NCBI GenBank assembly: GCA_018714805.1
Contig: DVMW01000036.1
Location: 50,409 to 114,408, forward strand
DNA from: Candidatus Fimenecus excrementigallinarum
GTDB lineage: Bacteria > Bacillota > Clostridia > Oscillospirales > Acutalibacteraceae
Direction of reading: 5' to 3'
DNA length: 64,000 nucleotides
Positions within the stretch are counted from its first letter, which is position 1. Each line of letters begins with the position of its first letter. This document shows, one piece after another, positions 18,004 through 27,407 of this stretch. The notes under the pieces are model-generated. The model had not been told where the DNA came from. It did no database searches and worked only from the letters and a program-made list of their open reading frames with translations. Made by a program: the position numbers and the translations under genes.

Positions 18004-18938
18004 GGTTCCTGGACCTGCATTGCGACACGGCCGGCGAATGCTTTTTGCAGCAGAAGCCGCTTTCACAAAACGACCTGCACATAAGCCTTGCGCGCGCCGC
18101 CTGCTTTTCGCAATATGTACAGCTGTTTGCCGTCTGGATTCCCGATGAAAAGCGCGGGGAGGAAGCATACCGGTATTACCGGGCGGTGCTGGACAATTTC
18201 CGGCGCGAGCTGAAAGAAAACGACGCGCGCATCGCGCTTTGCACGTCCGCAAAGGCGATGCAAGCCGCGCTTGCCGCGGGCAAAACCGCCGCGCTTGCCG
18301 CGGTAGAGGGCGGCGCGGTGCTCGGCGGGCGGCTTGACAGGCTCGACGCGCTTTATGAAGACGGCGTGCGCCTTTTGACGCTGACCTGGAACGGCGCAAA
18401 CGAGCTCGGCAGCGGCTGCTTTGCAAAGCCCGACGGCGGGCTTTCGGATTTCGGCCGCCGCGTTGTCGACGCGATGCAGGAAAAGGGTATTCTTGTCGAC
18501 GTTTCCCATCTGGGCCGCCGGGGCTTTTGGGAGGTCGCCGACCGGGTGAACGGCCCGTTCCTTGCAAGCCATTCCAACGCCGCGATTGTAGACAACCCCT
18601 ATGCCGCCGCGCGCAATCTCTCGGACCGGCAGATAGAAGAAATTGTCCGGCACAAGGGGCTTATCGGGCTTAACCTATGCGCGGATTTTCTCGGGAACAA
18701 CGGCGATACGGGCTGTGACGCCGTGCTGCGGCAGATTGCGCATTTTTTGGAGCTCGGCGCCGAGGACTGTCTTGCGTTCGGGTGCGACTTCGACGGCTGC
18801 ACGGTCAACCCGGTTTTTGCCGGCGTCGAGCGTATCCCGGCGCTGCATGCCTATCTTTTGGCGCACGGCGTCGCGCAAAAGACGCTCAACAAGCTCTTTT
18901 TTGAAAACGGCCGCGCTTTTCTCATTGCAAATCTATGA
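18000..18938 (+). CDS. M19 (renal-type) membrane dipeptidase family protein
   Basis: Zinc-dependent dipeptidase of peptidase family M19, 312 residues, amidohydrolase-like barrel. Metal-ligand motifs: HCDT (H7, D9) at the N terminus, the VEGG glutamate, DVSHLG and SHSN histidines, and GCDFDG near the end. Bacterial M19 enzymes hydrolyse dipeptides, often with D-residues at the C-terminal position. No signal peptide is seen, so it is cytoplasmic. It ends the lepB-to-yraN operon; a new promoter for thrC overlaps its last codons. Confidence 0.93.
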   Translation: MRFLDLHCDTAGECFLQQKPLSQNDLHISLARAACFSQYVQLFAVWIPDEKRGEEAYRYYRAVLDNFRRELKENDARIALCTSAKAMQAALAAGKTAALAAVEGGAVLGGRLDRLDALYEDGVRLLTLTWNGANELGSGCFAKPDGGLSDFGRRVVDAMQEKGILVDVSHLGRRGFWEVADRVNGPFLASHSNAAIVDNPYAAARNLSDRQIEEIVRHKGLIGLNLCADFLGNNGDTGCDAVLRQIAHFLELGAEDCLAFGCDFDGCTVNPVFAGVERIPALHAYLLAHGVAQKTLNKLFFENGRAFLIANL

Positions 18939-18953
18939 GCGGTGTGCTACAAT
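18925..18953 (+). promoter_or_regulatory. Extended -10 promoter for thrC
   Basis: TTGCAA (18925-18930), 17-bp spacer ending in TGC, TACAAT (18948-18953), about 45 bp before the thrC start. Confidence 0.65.
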
Positions 18954-18998
18954 AAATTGATTTTTCAAGAAGTGGAACTTGTAAAGGGAAGTGGAACC

Positions 18999-20492
18999 AT
19001 GATTTATACGAGTACGCGCGACGCTTCGGTACGCGTATCCGCATCCGAGGCTATCGCCAAGGGGATTTCCGCCGACGGCGGCCTGTTCGTCCCGATGACG
19101 ATTCCGACGATTAACCTGGTGGACATCGAACGCCTGATGCGGCTCGACTACATCGGGCGCGCCAAGGAAATTTTAAAGCTGTACCTGACCGATTTTTCGG
19201 ACGACGAGCTTGCCGCCTGCGTGGAAAACGCCTATCGCGCGGACAAGTTCAGCTCGCCCGAAATTGCGCCGCTGTACGCGCTGTCCGACGAGGTGCAGGT
19301 GCTTGAGCTCTGGCGCGGGCCGACCTGCGCGTTTAAAGACATGGCGCTGCAGCTTTTGCCCCATCTTTTGACGGCGGCGGCTGCCAAAACGCGCAAGGGC
19401 GTGAAGATTGTCATTTTGGTCGCCACCTCCGGCGACACGGGCAAGGCCGCGCTCGAGGGCTTTTGCGACGTGCCGAATACGCAGATTCTGGTCTTTTACC
19501 CGGAAAACGGCGTCAGCCCCATGCAGAAGCTGCAAATGACGACACAGGCGGGCGCAAACGTCGGCGTCTGCGCCATTGAGGGCAATTTTGACGACGCGCA
19601 GACCGGCGTCAAGGCCATCTTTACCGACCGCGCGCTGGAGGAAAAATTCGCCGCGCACAATCTGGCGTTTTCCTCGGCAAATTCCATCAACTGGGGCCGC
19701 CTTGTGCCGCAGATTGTTTACTATGTATCGGCCTACTGCGACATGGTCAAGTCCGAGCGCGTCAAGCTCGGTGCGCCGGTGAACGTGGTTGTCCCCACGG
19801 GCAATTTCGGCAATATCTTAGCGGCGTACTATGCAAAGCAGATGGGCGTGCCGATTGGTAAGCTCATTTGCGCCTCCAACGCCAACGACGTGCTGACGGA
19901 ATTCCTGACGACCGGCGTGTACAATCGAAAACGCCCGTTCTACTGCACGGAATCGCCGTCCATGGATATTCTGGTTTCGAGCAATCTCGAGCGCCTTCTG
20001 TTCCTTTTGTCCGGGCAGGACGCCGACCAGACGCGCGCGTATATGCAGGCGCTGACTGAAGAAGGCAGCTACAAGGTTTCCGACAAGCTGTTTTCCAAGC
20101 TTTCTGACCTGTTCGCCGCCGGCTCCTGCGACGACGCGGACACCGAACGGACCATCCGCCGCATTTTTGAAGAATATCACTATTTGTGCGACACGCATAC
20201 GGCCGTCGCGCTTAACGTGTACGCGGCGTACCGCACCAAAACCGGCGACGCGGCGCCCACGGTGGTTGCCTCGACCGCGAACCCGTACAAGTTTTCCAAG
20301 AGTGTTCTCCACGCGATTTCCCCCGACCGCGTGACCGACGACGAGTTTGACGCCGTCGAGGCGCTCCACGAGCTTACCGGCGCGCCGGTACCGCCGCAGC
20401 TCGGCGCCCTGCGCGGGAAAACGCCGCGCTTTACAAAGGTCGTTTCCAAGGAGGACATGACGGCGGCCGTGCTCGAAATGCTGGGCCTGTAA
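18999..20492 (+). CDS. thrC: Threonine synthase
   Basis: PLP enzyme converting O-phosphohomoserine to threonine. The 497-residue product is of the longer threonine synthase type. The PLP lysine is K113 in GPTCAFKDMALQ; SADGGLFVP near the N terminus, the phosphate-binding TSGDTGKAALEG loop and VPTGNFGNILAAYYAK are family signatures. The ATG at 18999 is chosen over upstream in-frame codons because AAAGGGAAGTGG precedes it. It has its own promoter and terminator and no adjacent hom or thrB. Confidence 0.97.
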   Translation: MIYTSTRDASVRVSASEAIAKGISADGGLFVPMTIPTINLVDIERLMRLDYIGRAKEILKLYLTDFSDDELAACVENAYRADKFSSPEIAPLYALSDEVQVLELWRGPTCAFKDMALQLLPHLLTAAAAKTRKGVKIVILVATSGDTGKAALEGFCDVPNTQILVFYPENGVSPMQKLQMTTQAGANVGVCAIEGNFDDAQTGVKAIFTDRALEEKFAAHNLAFSSANSINWGRLVPQIVYYVSAYCDMVKSERVKLGAPVNVVVPTGNFGNILAAYYAKQMGVPIGKLICASNANDVLTEFLTTGVYNRKRPFYCTESPSMDILVSSNLERLLFLLSGQDADQTRAYMQALTEEGSYKVSDKLFSKLSDLFAAGSCDDADTERTIRRIFEEYHYLCDTHTAVALNVYAAYRTKTGDAAPTVVASTANPYKFSKSVLHAISPDRVTDDEFDAVEALHELTGAPVPPQLGALRGKTPRFTKVVSKEDMTAAVLEMLGL

Positions 20493-20502
20493 TGCAAAGC
20501 AA

Positions 20503-20537
20503 GAGCGTGGATGGCTGGCATCCACGCTCCCTTTGTC
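20503..20537. terminator. Bidirectional terminator between thrC and DUF1540 gene
   Basis: GAGCGTGGATG (20503-20513) and CATCCACGCTC (20519-20529) form an 11-bp stem with pyrimidine-rich tails on both strands. Confidence 0.85.
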
Positions 20538-20542
20538 TTTTG

Positions 20543-20695
20543 TCAGGCCTTCGCCTGGAAGGTGCCGCATTCGGTTTCGCTGCATTCGCACGGCTTGCCG
20601 GCGCACTGGCAGGCGACCTGAATCTCCTTTGCCGTACAGGTGGAAACGCCGCTGTGGTACACACAGTTGGACACGTTGCATTTGATGTCGTTCAC
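20543..20695 (-). CDS. DUF1540 cysteine-rich mini-protein
   Basis: A 50-residue reading frame starting with GTG at 20695 and ending at TGA 20543. It contains CNVSNCVYH near the start, then CTAKEIQV and a late CSETECGTF block, eight cysteines in all. This cysteine spacing with a YH motif and a final C-x-TF resembles DUF1540 proteins, which are small putative metal-binding domains common in Clostridia and linked by some reports to sporulation. AGGAGG lies at 20702-20708. The ATG two bases upstream reads straight into TGA, so GTG must be the start. Function unknown. Confidence 0.82.
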   Translation of the reverse strand: MNDIKCNVSNCVYHSGVSTCTAKEIQVACQCAGKPCECSETECGTFQAKA

Positions 20696-20807
20696 ATTGG
20701 TTCCTCCTTTCGCGTGTTAAGCGCGGGGCGAATTCCGGTAACTTCTGCCCCGGCATCTTTATTGTGCGGCCGGATTCGGCTTTTATTCAGAACTTCGGAG
20801 GTGAAAG

Positions 20808-21506
20808 ATGGCCATTTTTGCAATCGGGGACACGCACCTTTCCTTTGGCGCCGACAAGCCGATGGACGTCTTTCGCGGCTGGCAGGATTACGTTTCAAGG
20901 CTTGAAAAAAATTGGCGCGCGCTTGTTTCCCCGGCGGATACCGTCGTTATTCCCGGCGACGTGTCCTGGGCGATGCAGCTGTCCGCCGCCAAAGCGGATT
21001 TTGCATTTCTGGACGCGCTGCCCGGGCAGAAAATCCTGTTAAAAGGCAACCACGACTATTGGTGGACGACCATGCGCAAAATGCAGGATTTTCTTACGCA
21101 AAACGGATTTTCGACGCTGCGGATTCTGCACAACAACGCCTATCTTGTCGAGGGCATATCCGTTTGCGGCACGCGCGGCTGGTTCTTTGACGCGGCAGAG
21201 GAGGCGGCCGACAAGGTGCTGCTGCGCGAGGTCCAGCGCCTGAAAGCCTCCATTGCGGCGGGCCGTGCGCTCGGGGGCAGGCCGGTCGTGTTTCTGCATT
21301 ACCCGCCGGTCACGCAAACCCAGCGCTGCGAGCCGATTTTGGACGCGCTGCGGGAAGAGGGCGTTACGGAGTGCTTCTATGCCCACCTGCACGGCGCGTC
21401 GATTGCCTCGGCGTTCCAGGGGGAGCTTGCGGGCATCCGTTTTTCGCTTGTGTCGGGCGATGCGCTCGGATTTTGCCCGAAAAGGCTTGAAAAAAGAAAA
21501 TCCTAA
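20808..21506 (+). CDS. Calcineurin-like metallophosphoesterase
   Basis: A 232-residue phosphoesterase with the full dimetal motif series: GDTHL (D, H) at the N terminus, PGDVSW, GNHDYWW, then LHYPP and YAHLHG. Such stand-alone proteins act on phosphodiesters or phosphomonoesters; the substrate is not predictable. GGAGGTGAAAG immediately precedes the ATG. A short gap with a promoter separates it from tig, so it is probably a single-gene unit. Confidence 0.9.
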   Translation: MAIFAIGDTHLSFGADKPMDVFRGWQDYVSRLEKNWRALVSPADTVVIPGDVSWAMQLSAAKADFAFLDALPGQKILLKGNHDYWWTTMRKMQDFLTQNGFSTLRILHNNAYLVEGISVCGTRGWFFDAAEEAADKVLLREVQRLKASIAAGRALGGRPVVFLHYPPVTQTQRCEPILDALREEGVTECFYAHLHGASIASAFQGELAGIRFSLVSGDALGFCPKRLEKRKS

Positions 21507-21512
21507 AAAAGT

Positions 21513-21542
21513 ATGGCATTTTATACCGCTTTCTGCTATAAT
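21513..21542 (+). promoter_or_regulatory. Extended -10 promoter for tig
   Basis: TGCTATAAT (-10 hexamer 21537-21542) with a weak -35 (ATGGCA, 21513-21518) at 18 bp. Confidence 0.5.
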
Positions 21543-21582
21543 ACCTAAGTTAACCCATTCTTATACAGGAGGAATCCGTACA

Positions 21583-23010
21583 ATGAGTTTGAAATCGTCT
21601 GAAAAAGTGGAGACCAACGTTTGGCAGCTGGAAATTTCCATCGATGCCGACCGTTTTGAAAAAGCCGTGAACGACGCATTTTTGAAGCAGCGTAAAAACA
21701 TCACGGTGCATGGCTTCCGCAAGGGCAAGGCCCCGCGCAGCTTTATTGAAAAGATTTACGGCGAGGGCGTGTTCTATGAGGACGCGCTGGAGGCGCTGTA
21801 CCCGGACGTTGTGGAGGAGGCCATCCGCGAGGCGGCGCTCGAGGTTGTCGACACGCCCTTTGATTTGGAAGTCCCCGAAATGGGCAAAAACGGCGTTACG
21901 CTCAAATTGAAGGTCACCGTAAAGCCGGAGGTCAAGCTCGGGAAATACAAGGGCCTCAAGGCGACGCGCAAGCCCTCGAAGGTTTCGGCGGACGAGGTCA
22001 AAGCGCAGCTTGACCGGATGCTTGAGCAGAACGCCCGCATGGTGACGGTCGAGGACCGCGCCGCGCAAAACGGCGACGAGGTCGTCATGGACTTTGAAGG
22101 CTTTGTGGACGGCAAGCCCTTTGAGGGCGGCAAGGCCGAGGGCTACGAGCTCACGCTCGGGTCCGGCCAGTTTATCCCCGGCTTTGAGGACCAGATTGTC
22201 GGCCACAAGAACGGCGACGAATTCGACGTCAACGTGAAGTTCCCCGAGGATTACCACGAGGGCCTTTCCGGCAAGGACGCGGTCTTTAAGATTAAGCTGC
22301 ACGAGATTAAGGTCAAGGAGCTGCCGACGCTGGACGACGAGTTCGTCAAGGACGTCAGCGACAAGGACACCGTCGACGCGCTCAAAAAGAGCATTAAGGC
22401 GGATTTGGAGGAAGCGAAAAAGACCGCCGCGCTCGACGAGGTGCGCAACACGCTGCTCGAGGCGGTAGCCGAAGGCATCGAAGCGGAAATTCCGCAGGCG
22501 ATGGTGGAACGCAAGATTGACAGCAATATAGACGAGTTTGCCTACCGTCTGCAGTCGCAGGGCCTCGACTTCAAGACCTACCTCAAATACACCGGGCAGG
22601 ACGAGGCGAAAATCCGCGACACGTACCGCGAAAACGCCGAAAAGCAGGTGAAGCTTGATTTGGCGCTCGAAAAAATCATCGAGGCGGAGAAGATTGAACC
22701 GTCCGACGAGGAGATGGAGGCGGAATATAAGAAGTTCGCCGAAACATATAATATGGAGCTGGACGCGGTCAAGAAGGCGATTTCCGCCGACGGCCTTCGT
22801 TCGGAGCTCGCCTCGAGAAAAGCGATTGACTTTATCGTAGACAACGCCGTCATCACGGAGGAGAAGCCCGCCGCGAAGAAGGTGACGGCGAAGAAGGCGG
22901 CAGACGCGGACGAAAAAGCGGAGAAAAAGCCGGCGGCGAAGAAGCCGGCTGCCAAAAAGACCGCTGCAAAAAAACCGGCTGCCAAAAAAGCGGAAGAAAA
23001 ATCGGAATAA
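21583..23010 (+). CDS. tig: Trigger factor with Lys/Ala-rich C-terminal tail
   Basis: Ribosome-associated chaperone and peptidyl-prolyl isomerase, 475 residues. The N-terminal ribosome-binding signature GFRKGKAPRSFIEK is at about 45-58, the FKBP-type PPIase domain follows (about 155-245), then the helical chaperone arms. The last 50 or so residues are an added low-complexity tail of repeated PAAKK-type units with acidic spacers, absent from E. coli trigger factor. ACAGGAGGA lies 9 bases before the ATG. It heads the tig-clpP-clpX series, a conserved order linking folding with proteolysis. Confidence 0.96.
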   Translation: MSLKSSEKVETNVWQLEISIDADRFEKAVNDAFLKQRKNITVHGFRKGKAPRSFIEKIYGEGVFYEDALEALYPDVVEEAIREAALEVVDTPFDLEVPEMGKNGVTLKLKVTVKPEVKLGKYKGLKATRKPSKVSADEVKAQLDRMLEQNARMVTVEDRAAQNGDEVVMDFEGFVDGKPFEGGKAEGYELTLGSGQFIPGFEDQIVGHKNGDEFDVNVKFPEDYHEGLSGKDAVFKIKLHEIKVKELPTLDDEFVKDVSDKDTVDALKKSIKADLEEAKKTAALDEVRNTLLEAVAEGIEAEIPQAMVERKIDSNIDEFAYRLQSQGLDFKTYLKYTGQDEAKIRDTYRENAEKQVKLDLALEKIIEAEKIEPSDEEMEAEYKKFAETYNMELDAVKKAISADGLRSELASRKAIDFIVDNAVITEEKPAAKKVTAKKAADADEKAEKKPAAKKPAAKKTAAKKPAAKKAEEKSE

Positions 23011-23099
23011 GCGATTAGCCGTTCTCCATTGCGGCTATACTGAAAGCGTTTATGGTTTGCGGCTTTTGCCGCGCGCATATGCTGCGCAGGAGGCATGAA

Positions 23100-23681
23100 A
23101 TGGCATTAGTACCTTATGTAATTGAACAAACCAACCGCGGCGAGCGGTCGTACGACATCTTTTCCCGGCTGCTCAACGACCGGATTATCGTGCTGTCCGA
23201 CGAGGTGAACGACGCGACGGCGAGCCTGGTGGTCGCCCAGCTTCTGTACCTGGAGGGGCAGGACAGCGAAAAGGACATCAGCCTGTATATCAACAGCCCC
23301 GGCGGGTCCGTGACGGCCGGCTTTGCGATTTACGACACCATGCAGTATATCAAGTGCGACGTTTCGACCATCTGCATGGGCATTGCGGCGAGCATGGGCG
23401 CGTTCCTGCTGTCGTCCGGCGCGAAGGGCAAGCGGTACGCGCTGCCCAACAGCGAAATCATGATTCACCAGCCCAGCGGCGGCGCGCAGGGGCAGGCGAC
23501 GGAGATTGACATCGTTGCCAAGCACATTTTGCGCACGCGCGAAAAGCTGAACCGCATCTTGGCGGAAAACACCGGGAAGCCGATTGAGCAGATTGCGCTG
23601 GATACCGAGCGCGACAATTTCCTGACCGCCGAAGAAGCGCTCGACTACGGCCTGGTCGACAAAATTTTCTACAAGCGCTGA
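23100..23681 (+). CDS. clpP: ATP-dependent Clp protease proteolytic subunit
   Basis: Serine protease that forms the tetradecameric ClpP chamber. The 193-residue product has the triad S98 (GIAASMGA), H123 (MIHQPSGG) and D172 (DTERDNF). The start [21 protein letters not shown] matches mature ClpP and shows little propeptide. GCAGGAGGC is 6 bases upstream of the ATG at 23100. It is 18 bp before clpX, its ATPase partner. Confidence 0.98.
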   Translation: MALVPYVIEQTNRGERSYDIFSRLLNDRIIVLSDEVNDATASLVVAQLLYLEGQDSEKDISLYINSPGGSVTAGFAIYDTMQYIKCDVSTICMGIAASMGAFLLSSGAKGKRYALPNSEIMIHQPSGGAQGQATEIDIVAKHILRTREKLNRILAENTGKPIEQIALDTERDNFLTAEEALDYGLVDKIFYKR

Positions 23682-23699
23682 CGTAAAAGGGGAGTCACT

Positions 23700-24998
23700 A
23701 TGCCAAGAGACGACGGCAGAGAAAAGACCGTCCGCTGCTCCTTCTGCGGCAAATCGCAGGATGAGGTCGACAAGCTGATTGCGGGTCCGGGCGTTTGCAT
23801 CTGCGACGAGTGCATCGAGCTTTGCATGGAGATTGTCGAAGAGGGCGGCGCGCGCGACCGCAAGCGCAAGAAGGCGGAAAAGCCCGTTAAGCCCCTGCCG
23901 AAGCCGCAGGAGATTAAAGCGCACCTGGACGAATACGTTATCGGCCAGGACGCCGCAAAAATCGCGCTGAGCGTGGCGGTTTACAACCACTACAAGCGCA
24001 TCTACTACGGCGCGGACAGCGACGTCGATATCCAAAAGAGCAATGTGATTTTGCTCGGGCCTACGGGCGTCGGAAAAACCATGCTTGCGCAGACGCTTGC
24101 GGAGGTTCTGGACGTTCCCTTTGCCATTGCGGACGCGACGACGCTGACGGAGGCCGGCTACGTCGGCGAGGACGTGGAAAACATTCTGCTGCGCCTGATT
24201 CAGGCGGCCGACTTCGACGTGGAGCGGGCGGAAAAGGGCATTATTTATGTCGACGAGATTGACAAGATTGCCCGGAAATCCGAAAACCCCTCGATTACGC
24301 GCGACGTCAGCGGCGAGGGCGTGCAGCAGGCGCTTCTGAAAATTCTGGAGGGTACGGTTTCCAACGTGCCCCCGCAGGGCGGCCGGAAGCACCCGCAGCA
24401 GGAGTTCATCCAGATTGACACAAAGAATATTCTGTTCATTTGCGGCGGCGCGTTTGACGGGATTGACAAGATTATTGAAAAGCGCACGGGCAACAAGGTG
24501 CTGGGCTTCGGCAGCGAGCTGACGGAGACGCGCAAGGCGGATATGTCCCGCATTTACGCGCAGGTCATCCCGCAGGATTTGGTCAAATACGGGCTTATCC
24601 CGGAGCTTGTCGGCCGGCTTCCGGCGATTACGACGCTGGAAAACCTTGACCGCGACGCGCTTATCCGCATTTTGAACGAGCCGAAAAACGCGCTGGTTAA
24701 ACAGTATACGGAGCTGTTCCGCATGGACGGCGTGACGCTGGAATTCCAGCCCGACGCGCTGGCGGCGGTTGCGGATTTGACGCTGGAAAAGAATACGGGT
24801 GCGCGGGGCCTTCGCGCCATCATGGAGCGGGTCCTGCAGCCCGCGATGTACGAAATCCCCTCTGACGAGACCATCAACAAGGTTATCATTACGAAAGCCT
24901 GCGTGGATTCCGGCGAAAAGCCGCTCGTAGAGACGTCTTCCCCCGCGAAGCTTCCGCAAAAGCCGAGCGTCAAGCACACCCCGAAGGATGCAGTTTGA
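23700..24998 (+). CDS. clpX: ATP-dependent Clp protease ATP-binding subunit ClpX
   Basis: AAA+ unfoldase that feeds substrates into ClpP. The 432-residue protein has the N-terminal zinc-binding domain (C13, C16, C35, C38), the Walker A GPTGVGKT, Walker B with IYVDEIDKI, and the ClpP-docking loop region. GGGGAGT precedes the ATG. It closes the tig-clpP-clpX series and is followed by a strong terminator. Confidence 0.98.
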   Translation: MPRDDGREKTVRCSFCGKSQDEVDKLIAGPGVCICDECIELCMEIVEEGGARDRKRKKAEKPVKPLPKPQEIKAHLDEYVIGQDAAKIALSVAVYNHYKRIYYGADSDVDIQKSNVILLGPTGVGKTMLAQTLAEVLDVPFAIADATTLTEAGYVGEDVENILLRLIQAADFDVERAEKGIIYVDEIDKIARKSENPSITRDVSGEGVQQALLKILEGTVSNVPPQGGRKHPQQEFIQIDTKNILFICGGAFDGIDKIIEKRTGNKVLGFGSELTETRKADMSRIYAQVIPQDLVKYGLIPELVGRLPAITTLENLDRDALIRILNEPKNALVKQYTELFRMDGVTLEFQPDALAAVADLTLEKNTGARGLRAIMERVLQPAMYEIPSDETINKVIITKACVDSGEKPLVETSSPAKLPQKPSVKHTPKDAV

Positions 24999-25002
24999 CG
25001 GT

Positions 25003-25050
25003 ACAGCGCGCCTGCTGCCTTTGTGCACAGGCGCGCTGTTTTCGTTTTTT
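25003..25050 (+). terminator. Intrinsic terminator after clpX
   Basis: ACAGCGCGCCTG (25003-25014) pairs with CAGGCGCGCTGT (25028-25039), a 12-bp perfect stem, followed by TTTCGTTTTTT. Confidence 0.93.
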
Positions 25051-25052
25051 CA

Positions 25053-25081
25053 TTGTATATTTTTGGCGGATATGCTACAAT
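25053..25081 (+). promoter_or_regulatory. Extended -10 promoter for the MFS gene
   Basis: TTGTAT (25053-25058), 17-bp spacer ending TGC, TACAAT (25076-25081). Confidence 0.6.
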
Positions 25082-25130
25082 AGTGTCGTCCGGTTTTTTG
25101 GGAATTTGCAAGGTAAAGGAGTAAACGGCC

Positions 25131-26522
25131 GTGGCAGAAAAGACAGAGAAACTCGGCGGGCGCATCTGGTTCAACATTATCCTGTTCGGGCTCGTCGGAC
25201 AGCTGGCGTGGGCGGTTGAAAATATGTTTTTCAACACGTTCCTCTACAATTCCATTTACAAGGGCGCTACACAGTCGGCGGTGGACGGTTCCATTGACGT
25301 CATGAGCGCGATTAACCTCATGGTCGCTGCCTCGGCCGCCACGGCGGTTGTCGCCACCTTTTTGGCGGGCACGCTCAGCGACAAGCTCGGCAGGCGCAAG
25401 GCGTTCATTTGCGCCGGGTACATCCTCTGGGGCCTTGTGACCGCTTCATTCGGCGCCATTTCGCGCGACAATACGGCGGCGCTGTTCGGGCTTACGGACG
25501 AGGTCCGCATTTTGACGGTCACCGTGTCCATTGTCATCGTTATGGACTGCGTCATGACGGTGATGGGCTCCGTCGGCAACGACGCGGCGTTTAACTCCTG
25601 GGTAACGGACGTTTCCAGCGCCCGCAACCGTGCGACGGTCGAAAGCGTCCTTTCCCTTCTGCCGATTTTCGGTACGGTCGCCATTATGGGGCTGTCCGGC
25701 GCAGTCGGCGGCATCGGCTACGACCTGTTCTTTTACATTTTGGGCGGCCTGGTTCTGCTTTGCGGCGTAGTTGGCCTGTTTACGCTGCGGGACAAGGCGC
25801 AGATGGTAAAAACGCAGGGCAATTATTTTCAGAACCTTATCTACGGGTTTCGCCCGCGCGTCATCCGGGAAAACAAACGGCTGTACCTGGCCTTCTGCGC
25901 GGCGTGCATTTCCTCGACCGCGTTCCAGGTCTTTTTCCCGTACATCTTTATTTATCTCGGAAACGTTTTGAACTTCAGCCTGGACAGCGTCCTCGCTTCG
26001 TTAACGCCGGGACTCCTTGCCGCCGCCGCGGCCGCCATTGTCGCCGTCGTCGTGCTGCTGGTGTGCATGGGCAGGCTGATGGACCGCTTCGGCAAGGAGA
26101 AGTTTGTCTGGATTTCCATTTTGCTGTACGCCGCGGGGCTCGTAGCCGCCGGCTTTGCCAAATCGGCCGCGGTCCTTCTGGTCTGCGCGGTGCCTGCGCT
26201 CGGCGGCTGGGCGCTCTTGTCCATCGCGGTCAACGCCTCCGTGCGCGACTTCATGCCGGCCGATAAGGTCGGCGCGTTCCAGGGCATCCGTATGCTCTTT
26301 TTCGTGCTGGTGCCGATGGTGGTCGGGCCGTATATCGGCAACCTCGTCTGCCGCGTTTCGGAAGTGACCTATACGAACGAATACGGCGTCGTGACCTCCG
26401 CGCCCGGCAACGTGATGTTCTATGCGGCGGCGGCCGTTGCCGTTTTCGTGTTCGTGCCGATTTTGTTCCTGCGCCGGTACGGCGGGTTTGCCGTAAAAGA
26501 CCGGGCGGACGGGAAAGAATAA
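25131..26522 (+). CDS. Major facilitator superfamily transporter
   Basis: A 463-residue membrane protein with about 12 hydrophobic segments. The loop between TM2 and TM3 carries the MFS motif-A variant GTLSDKLGRRK. The long N-terminal part resembles sugar-related MFS carriers of Clostridia, but the substrate is unknown. The start is GTG at 25131, with AAGGAGT about 9 bases upstream. Two cell-envelope-type genes follow, and the 36-bp gap to the next gene suggests possible co-transcription. Confidence 0.87.
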   Translation: MAEKTEKLGGRIWFNIILFGLVGQLAWAVENMFFNTFLYNSIYKGATQSAVDGSIDVMSAINLMVAASAATAVVATFLAGTLSDKLGRRKAFICAGYILWGLVTASFGAISRDNTAALFGLTDEVRILTVTVSIVIVMDCVMTVMGSVGNDAAFNSWVTDVSSARNRATVESVLSLLPIFGTVAIMGLSGAVGGIGYDLFFYILGGLVLLCGVVGLFTLRDKAQMVKTQGNYFQNLIYGFRPRVIRENKRLYLAFCAACISSTAFQVFFPYIFIYLGNVLNFSLDSVLASLTPGLLAAAAAAIVAVVVLLVCMGRLMDRFGKEKFVWISILLYAAGLVAAGFAKSAAVLLVCAVPALGGWALLSIAVNASVRDFMPADKVGAFQGIRMLFFVLVPMVVGPYIGNLVCRVSEVTYTNEYGVVTSAPGNVMFYAAAAVAVFVFVPILFLRRYGGFAVKDRADGKE

Positions 26523-26558
26523 GCCTGCACACAGAATCGTCCCAAGGGAGGTGGAGCC

Positions 26559-27407
26559 ATGCGCCGCAAACCAAAGCTGCGGTTTACAAGTGAGGAAAAG
26601 GTGCGCGCCAAGCGTACCCGTGCGTTCATCATCGCCTTTTCGGCTTTCGTGCTGGTGTTCGGCGTCGCCTCGGTCCTGCTTTTCCTGCATTCTGTCGACT
26701 ACGATTTGCACAACCTGGTTTCGCCCGAGGAGACCACCGCCGCGCCCGAACCGACAACGGCCAATCCGCTTTCCGGCGTGCAGCTGCAAAGCGCCAACGT
26801 GTTTTACGCCTGCGCCGACGAGACCGACGGCGTCCTGCTGCTGGCCATGGTGAGCGCCAATTCCGCCGATGAGCGCATCGAGGTGCGCACGCTTTCCCCG
26901 TCGCAGCGCGTGACCTACAGCGGGGAAACGCTGTCTTTTTCCGAAATCTATAAAAAATTCGGCCTTGCCGGCCTGCGGGAAAGTGTTTCGGAAGCGCTCG
27001 CGCTCCCCGTGGACCGGTATATCCGCCAAACGCCCGCGCAGCTGCGCAGGGGGATAGGGGAGATTGGCGACGTGACCGTGACGGTCCCGGAAGCGATTGC
27101 GTACCGCGGCGAGGCGTACAGCCTGTTTCTGGACGCCGGCGAGCAGAGCCTGACCGGCGACTTGTTTGTCAAATTCCTGCGGTATTCGGACGCCGGCGTG
27201 CAGGCGCAGGCCGTTTGCGCGCTGGTGCGTCAGCTGCTCGGCGCGTTTGATGTAAACGACGTGTCCGACCTGTTCAACAGCGTCTGCAACCAGTCCGATA
27301 CGAATTTTTCCGTGCTCGACAGCGCCGCCCCGAACGGCCTTCTGTATTCCTATCTGGCCCTGCAGGATTCTGTCGCGGTCGCGTCCGCAAAAGAGGAGAC
27401 CGCATGA
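26559..27407 (+). CDS. Degenerate LytR-CpsA-Psr (LCP)-like membrane protein
   Basis: A 282-residue protein with one N-terminal membrane anchor (about 22-44) and an extracytoplasmic domain. The middle resembles the LCP fold of wall-teichoic-acid/polysaccharide ligases: the I-EVRTLSPSQRV strand, VDRYIRQTPAQLRRGIGEIGDVTVTVP and the GEQSLTGDLFVKFLR block align with LCP landmarks. The conserved arginines that hold the pyrophosphate lipid in active LCP proteins (the downstream D-x-x-R..RQ block) are replaced by SDAGVQAQAV. It may be a non-catalytic LCP relative. GGGAGGTGGAG precedes the ATG; its stop overlaps the next gene (ATGA). Confidence 0.65.
   Translation: MRRKPKLRFTSEEKVRAKRTRAFIIAFSAFVLVFGVASVLLFLHSVDYDLHNLVSPEETTAAPEPTTANPLSGVQLQSANVFYACADETDGVLLLAMVSANSADERIEVRTLSPSQRVTYSGETLSFSEIYKKFGLAGLRESVSEALALPVDRYIRQTPAQLRRGIGEIGDVTVTVPEAIAYRGEAYSLFLDAGEQSLTGDLFVKFLRYSDAGVQAQAVCALVRQLLGAFDVNDVSDLFNSVCNQSDTNFSVLDSAAPNGLLYSYLALQDSVAVASAKEETA

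Noticed and set aside
23106..25028. Minus-strand open frame of 640 codons
   Set aside because: Runs antisense through clpP and clpX, both unmistakable; no recognisable domain and typical shadow composition.
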